Assembly: GCA_009841115.1 (NCBI GenBank)
Contig: VXML01000087.1
Coordinates: 1-34,417, forward strand
Length of the DNA: 34,417 nucleotides
Reading direction: 5' to 3'
Origin: Gemmatimonadota bacterium
GTDB lineage: Bacteria > Latescibacterota > UBA2968 > UBA8231
Positions 31,458 to 34,417 of this stretch are shown piece after piece; position 1 is the stretch's first letter; the number at the start of each line of letters is the position of its first letter. The notes under the pieces are model-generated. The model did not search any database. It had not been told where the DNA came from and was given only the letters and a program-made list of their open reading frames with translations. A program made the position numbers and the translations under genes.

Positions 31458-31733
31458 TCAGGAGGTTAAGACGCGGTTCAACCAACCCTTTATGAATTTG
31501 CGTTGCGAGGCGTTTTTGCGGGCGAGGGTGACATACGCTGTCACCCACTCAGCTAGTGCCTTCGAATCTGTGGACGAGACAGAGTAAATCACGTCCTTAC
31601 CAGCCGGGGTTGTAATGGATACGTTTGCAATATATAACGTTCCTACCATTTCCATTCGTCCGCTGCTGGTAGAAAAATCCGCGCTCCCTGCGCGAAACCG
31701 TGAATTATGTGATACAGCCCTATAAAATCCCAC
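31458..31733 (-). CDS. Possible small protein of unknown function
   Basis: 91 codons from a GTG at 31733, or 64 from ATG 31649 ('MVGTLYIANVSITTPAGKDV'). The C-terminal half looks like a normal protein with an amphipathic helix ('STDSKALAEWVTAYVTLARK'). No ribosome site is seen at any candidate start, and an overlapping 66-codon plus-strand frame (31387-31587) is equally unsupported. It may be a gene relic or a weak real gene. Confidence 0.35.
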   Translation of the reverse strand: MGFYRAVSHNSRFRAGSADFSTSSGRMEMVGTLYIANVSITTPAGKDVIYSVSSTDSKALAEWVTAYVTLARKNASQRKFIKGWLNRVLTS

Positions 31734-31909
31734 AGTTTTTTATGATAAGGTCCATGTGTGATCCACATGTGATTTGCAGGCCTGTTTACATGATATTATT
31801 ATAATTTTTTGCCCAATATAGCCCCCCTACCACGCCTCGACTCCCGTTGTACATTAGGCGACGCCCGACGACAATTACGGGTATCCCGCATCATGATGGA
31901 GGTAATGAG
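31734..31909. other. AT-rich upstream region of the hybrid kinase gene
   Basis: Contains an inverted repeat CATGTG-TGATC-CACATG (31753-31769) and a perfect -10-like TATAAT at 31800-31805 without a clear -35 at normal spacing. The candidate -10 is ~105 bases ahead of the kinase start. Confidence 0.35.
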
Positions 31910-34303
31910 TTGAAAAACACCGACGAGCCTGACCAACAGAAAGAGGAACCGCGCAACCGCCTCTCCCAGCTAAGCGAAGCCAGCCTCCGCATCAACGAGA
32001 GTCTCGACCTCGACACGGTATTGCAGGAGATTTTGGATAGTGCCCGATCGCTGACCGATGCTCGGTACGGCGTGATTGTCACCCTGGACGATAAAGGGCA
32101 GGCGGAAGACTTTTTGGCCTCCGGCCTGACGGACGAGGAGACCCAACAGTTATTTGCGATGCCCGAGGCGCTGAAGATCTTCGAATACCTAACGACCATT
32201 CCGGGACCGCTGAGAGTCTCGGACTTTGCCAGCTACACTAGAGCGCAGGACCTGCCCGAGTTCCGCCCGCCTACTCAGATGAGCGCCTGCCTAGGAGTTC
32301 CGATTCGTCACCGGGGCGTGGGCGTGGGCAATATTTATCTGGGAAAAAGCGAACCCGGACAGGAGTTTACCCGCGAAGACGAGGAGACCTTGGTCATGTT
32401 CGCGTCCCAAGCGGCACTGGTCATCGGCAACGTCCGCCGCTACCGCGACGAGCAGCGCGCCCGAGCCGACCTGGAAACGCTGATCAACACCTCTCCGGTG
32501 GGCGTGGCGGTCTTCGACGCGCCAACCGGCGCGCCGGTGTCGTTCAACCGGGAGGCCAGAAGGATTATGGTGAGCCTCCAGACGCCAGGATGCCCTATGG
32601 AGCAACTCCTCGATGTGCTCACCGTCCGGCGTGCCGATGGGCGCGAAATTTCTCTGGCCGAGTTTCCTATCGCGCAGGCGTTGAGCACTGGTGAGACCCT
32701 CCGCGCCGAGGAGATCGTCATGCAGACTCCTGACGGTCGGTCGGTGACCGCGCTGGTCAACGCCACGCCCATCCGTTCGCAGGACGGCGAGGTGGAATCA
32801 GTCGTCGTCACGCTGCAGGACCTGACGCCGCTGGAGGAGTTGGGGCAACTGCGGGCCGAGTTCCTGGGGATGGTAAGCCACGAACTGCGCGTCCCGCTGA
32901 CCTCTATTAAAGGCTCCGCAGCCACCCTGCTGGAGGCCTCATCCGACCTGGACCCCGCCGAGTCGCACCAGTTTCTCCATATTATCGTTGATCAGGTCAA
33001 CCACATGCGTGAGTTGATCGGCGATCTACTCGATGTGGCGCGCATCGAGACGGGCACCCTGCCGGTTACTCCCGAACCCACGGAGGTCGCCAGCTTGGTG
33101 GACCGGGCTAGGAACACTTTCCTAAGCAGCGGTGGAAGGAACAACCTCGACCTCGACCTCGCGCTGGACCTGCCCCCGGTCATGGCAGACCGACCGCGCA
33201 TCATCCAGGTCCTGGGCAACCTTCTGTCCAACGCGGCACGGTATTCGTTGGATTCGTCCATTATCCGGGTGATCGCCGTGCGGGAGGAGCTCCATGTGGC
33301 GGTCACCGTCGCCGACGAGGGTACTGGGATCTCCGCCGAGCGGTTGCCGCACCTGTTCAGGAAGTTTTCCCGCACTGACGACGAGGATGGGGAACGCCAA
33401 ATCGGCGGTTCGGGTCTTGGCCTTGCCATCTGCAAGGGGATCGTGGAGGCACACGGTGGCCGCATCTGGGCTGAAAGCGACGGCCAAGGCGCGCGGTTCA
33501 CCTTCACTATACCGGTAGCCGAAGATACCGGGAGCAAAGCAACAACCCAGTCTTCCCTGCTTGCTACCCACTCACGTCAGAAGGCGGACGAGGATGTCCG
33601 CATCTTGGTGGTGGACGACGATCCGCAGGCCCTGCGGTTCATCCGCGACGCCCTTTCGGGGGCGGGCTTCACGCCGACAGTGACCGCTGACCCAAAAGAG
33701 GCGCTCCCCCTCATGGAGGAGCAAAAGCCCCACTTGGTCTTGCTCGACCTAGTGCTGCCCGACTCCGACGGCATCGACCTGATGAAGGACATCCTCCGCA
33801 TATCCGACGTGCCGGTCATCTTCGTCTCCGCGTACGGCAAGGATCAGGTCATTGCCCAAGCCTTCGAGCAGGGAGCCACCGACTACATCGTTAAGCCCTT
33901 CTCGCCGACGGAACTAGTAGCAAGGGTTAGGGCGGCCCTGCGCAGGCAGGCAGACCCTTACCGGATCGAGTCGTTGGAACCCTACGTGCTGGACGACCTA
34001 ACCATTGACTATGCCGAACGCCGCGTGATGATTGCCAGCCGGCTGGTGGAGCTATCCGCCACCGAATACCAACTGCTCTTTGAGCTATCGGTCAATGCTG
34101 GACGGGTGGTGACCTACGATCAGTTGTTGCGAAGGGTATGGGGCCGGACCAACGCTAGCGATGTGCGGTTGATCCGCACCCCTGTTAGAAATCTCCGCCG
34201 CAAGCTGGGCGACGACGCGGACAGCCCCACCTATATCTTTACCAAGCGTCGCGTCGGCTACCGGATGCCGAAAGGACAGAAACCGAGACAGGAGACGAGC
34301 TAG
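31910..34303 (+). CDS. Single-chain two-component system: GAF-PAS histidine kinase fused to KdpE/OmpR-like response regulator
   Basis: 797 residues from TTG 31910, which has GGAGGT six bases upstream. Order: GAF (~25-175, 'LLFALGVPIRHRG'-type core 'SACLGVPIRHRGVGVGNIYL'), PAS (~188-305), HisKA with His324 ('MVSHELRVPLTSIKGSAATL'), HATPase (~425-537; N box 'NLLSNAARYS', G boxes 'DEGTGISAERL' and 'GGSGLGLAICKGIVEAHGG'), receiver (~563-680; Asp613 in 'LLDLVLPDSDG', Lys662), and winged helix (~692-787; 'TYDQLLRRVWGRTNASDVRL', 'RRVGYRM'). The receiver-DNA-binding half resembles KdpE. There is no membrane segment, so it would sense an internal cue. Normally these are two genes. Confidence 0.93.
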   Translation: MKNTDEPDQQKEEPRNRLSQLSEASLRINESLDLDTVLQEILDSARSLTDARYGVIVTLDDKGQAEDFLASGLTDEETQQLFAMPEALKIFEYLTTIPGPLRVSDFASYTRAQDLPEFRPPTQMSACLGVPIRHRGVGVGNIYLGKSEPGQEFTREDEETLVMFASQAALVIGNVRRYRDEQRARADLETLINTSPVGVAVFDAPTGAPVSFNREARRIMVSLQTPGCPMEQLLDVLTVRRADGREISLAEFPIAQALSTGETLRAEEIVMQTPDGRSVTALVNATPIRSQDGEVESVVVTLQDLTPLEELGQLRAEFLGMVSHELRVPLTSIKGSAATLLEASSDLDPAESHQFLHIIVDQVNHMRELIGDLLDVARIETGTLPVTPEPTEVASLVDRARNTFLSSGGRNNLDLDLALDLPPVMADRPRIIQVLGNLLSNAARYSLDSSIIRVIAVREELHVAVTVADEGTGISAERLPHLFRKFSRTDDEDGERQIGGSGLGLAICKGIVEAHGGRIWAESDGQGARFTFTIPVAEDTGSKATTQSSLLATHSRQKADEDVRILVVDDDPQALRFIRDALSGAGFTPTVTADPKEALPLMEEQKPHLVLLDLVLPDSDGIDLMKDILRISDVPVIFVSAYGKDQVIAQAFEQGATDYIVKPFSPTELVARVRAALRRQADPYRIESLEPYVLDDLTIDYAERRVMIASRLVELSATEYQLLFELSVNAGRVVTYDQLLRRVWGRTNASDVRLIRTPVRNLRRKLGDDADSPTYIFTKRRVGYRMPKGQKPRQETS

Positions 34304-34417
34304 CCGTGGCAGCCTTGCGTCTTACCATCGCCTTTTACATGGCGGGGACGAATGCCAGCGCAGCGAATCTGGTAGTATAAATTCCTCCTCATCCCCACCG
34401 CCCCCGCACCCCAGTGC
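34304..34417. other. Non-coding end of window
   Basis: Only 114 bases remain after the kinase gene. I see no gene, hairpin terminator or promoter that I can support here. Confidence 0.4.

Noticed and set aside
31387..31587. Plus-strand 66-codon frame after the GH43-like gene
   Set aside because: No ribosome site, no recognisable fold, and it conflicts with the slightly more protein-like minus-strand frame.
34306..34380. 24-codon GTG frame after the kinase gene
   Set aside because: Too short, without a ribosome site or family resemblance; treated as chance.
1..34417. CRISPR arrays, tRNA or rRNA genes, transposases, integrases
   Set aside because: I looked for regularly spaced repeats, tRNA-like cloverleaf ends and recombinase motifs and found none that I could support; the two direct-repeat pairs are single duplications, not arrays.

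Overview
The window looks like a piece of a GC-rich (roughly 60%) genome of an uncultured, free-living, Gram-negative-type bacterium. It carries Lnt, TatC and lipoprotein genes (a lipoprotein-bearing envelope), the MEP isoprenoid enzyme IspH in its long plant/cyanobacterial form, three EutN/CcmL microcompartment vertex proteins, a plant-like soluble acyl-ACP desaturase, a PhyH dioxygenase and several carbohydrate-active proteins. This mix recalls Latescibacterota- or Poribacteria-like members of the FCB/PVC groupings, but that is a guess from gene content: there is no rRNA and no tRNA was seen.

Left part (1-7000, mostly +): the 3' end of a sialate O-acetylesterase; a HicAB toxin-antitoxin pair on the minus strand bracketed by a 26-bp direct repeat; then a one-carbon cluster with stand-alone pterin-binding and homocysteine-binding methyltransferase modules, a lipoprotein esterase, a small 'virulence factor' family protein and mnmG. 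Middle left (7000-11200): a minus-strand radC/bifunctional-nuclease pair with a clear terminator, divergent from a single 829-codon ORF that fuses apolipoprotein N-acyltransferase to TatC. Next (11230-15166) come a zinc-type dehydrogenase, a NadX-like dehydrogenase, an aminotransferase and PhyH.

Middle (15202-17152): an ECF sigma factor / anti-sigma / YbjQ / zinc-ribbon cassette inserted exactly between the convergent 3' ends of phyH and manC. It is flanked by an 82-bp near-identical direct repeat made of both gene ends and carries the 3' stump of a 2-hydroxyacid dehydrogenase. ManC follows on the minus strand. Then ispH and three BMC pentamer genes form a translationally coupled four-gene operon (18419-20491). 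Facing it is a 98-codon orphan gene whose promoter is built around two 18-bp operators resembling LexA boxes, then a phage-shock-like operon (mini-HTH, PspA, membrane protein).

Right part (22193-34417): a divergent regulatory region, an acyl-ACP desaturase, a NatAB-type ABC exporter, a run of sugar-related genes (DUF4432, a large putative alpha/alpha-toroid protein, an unrecognised protein, a GH43-like propeller) and a single-polypeptide two-component system that joins a GAF/PAS histidine kinase to a KdpE-like response regulator.

Most promising for novelty: the ispH-BMC-P operon, the Lnt-TatC fusion, the two accessory cassettes bracketed by duplicated gene ends, and the twin-operator promoter of the 98-residue orphan. 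Gene calls rest on motif recognition by eye; no database search was run.
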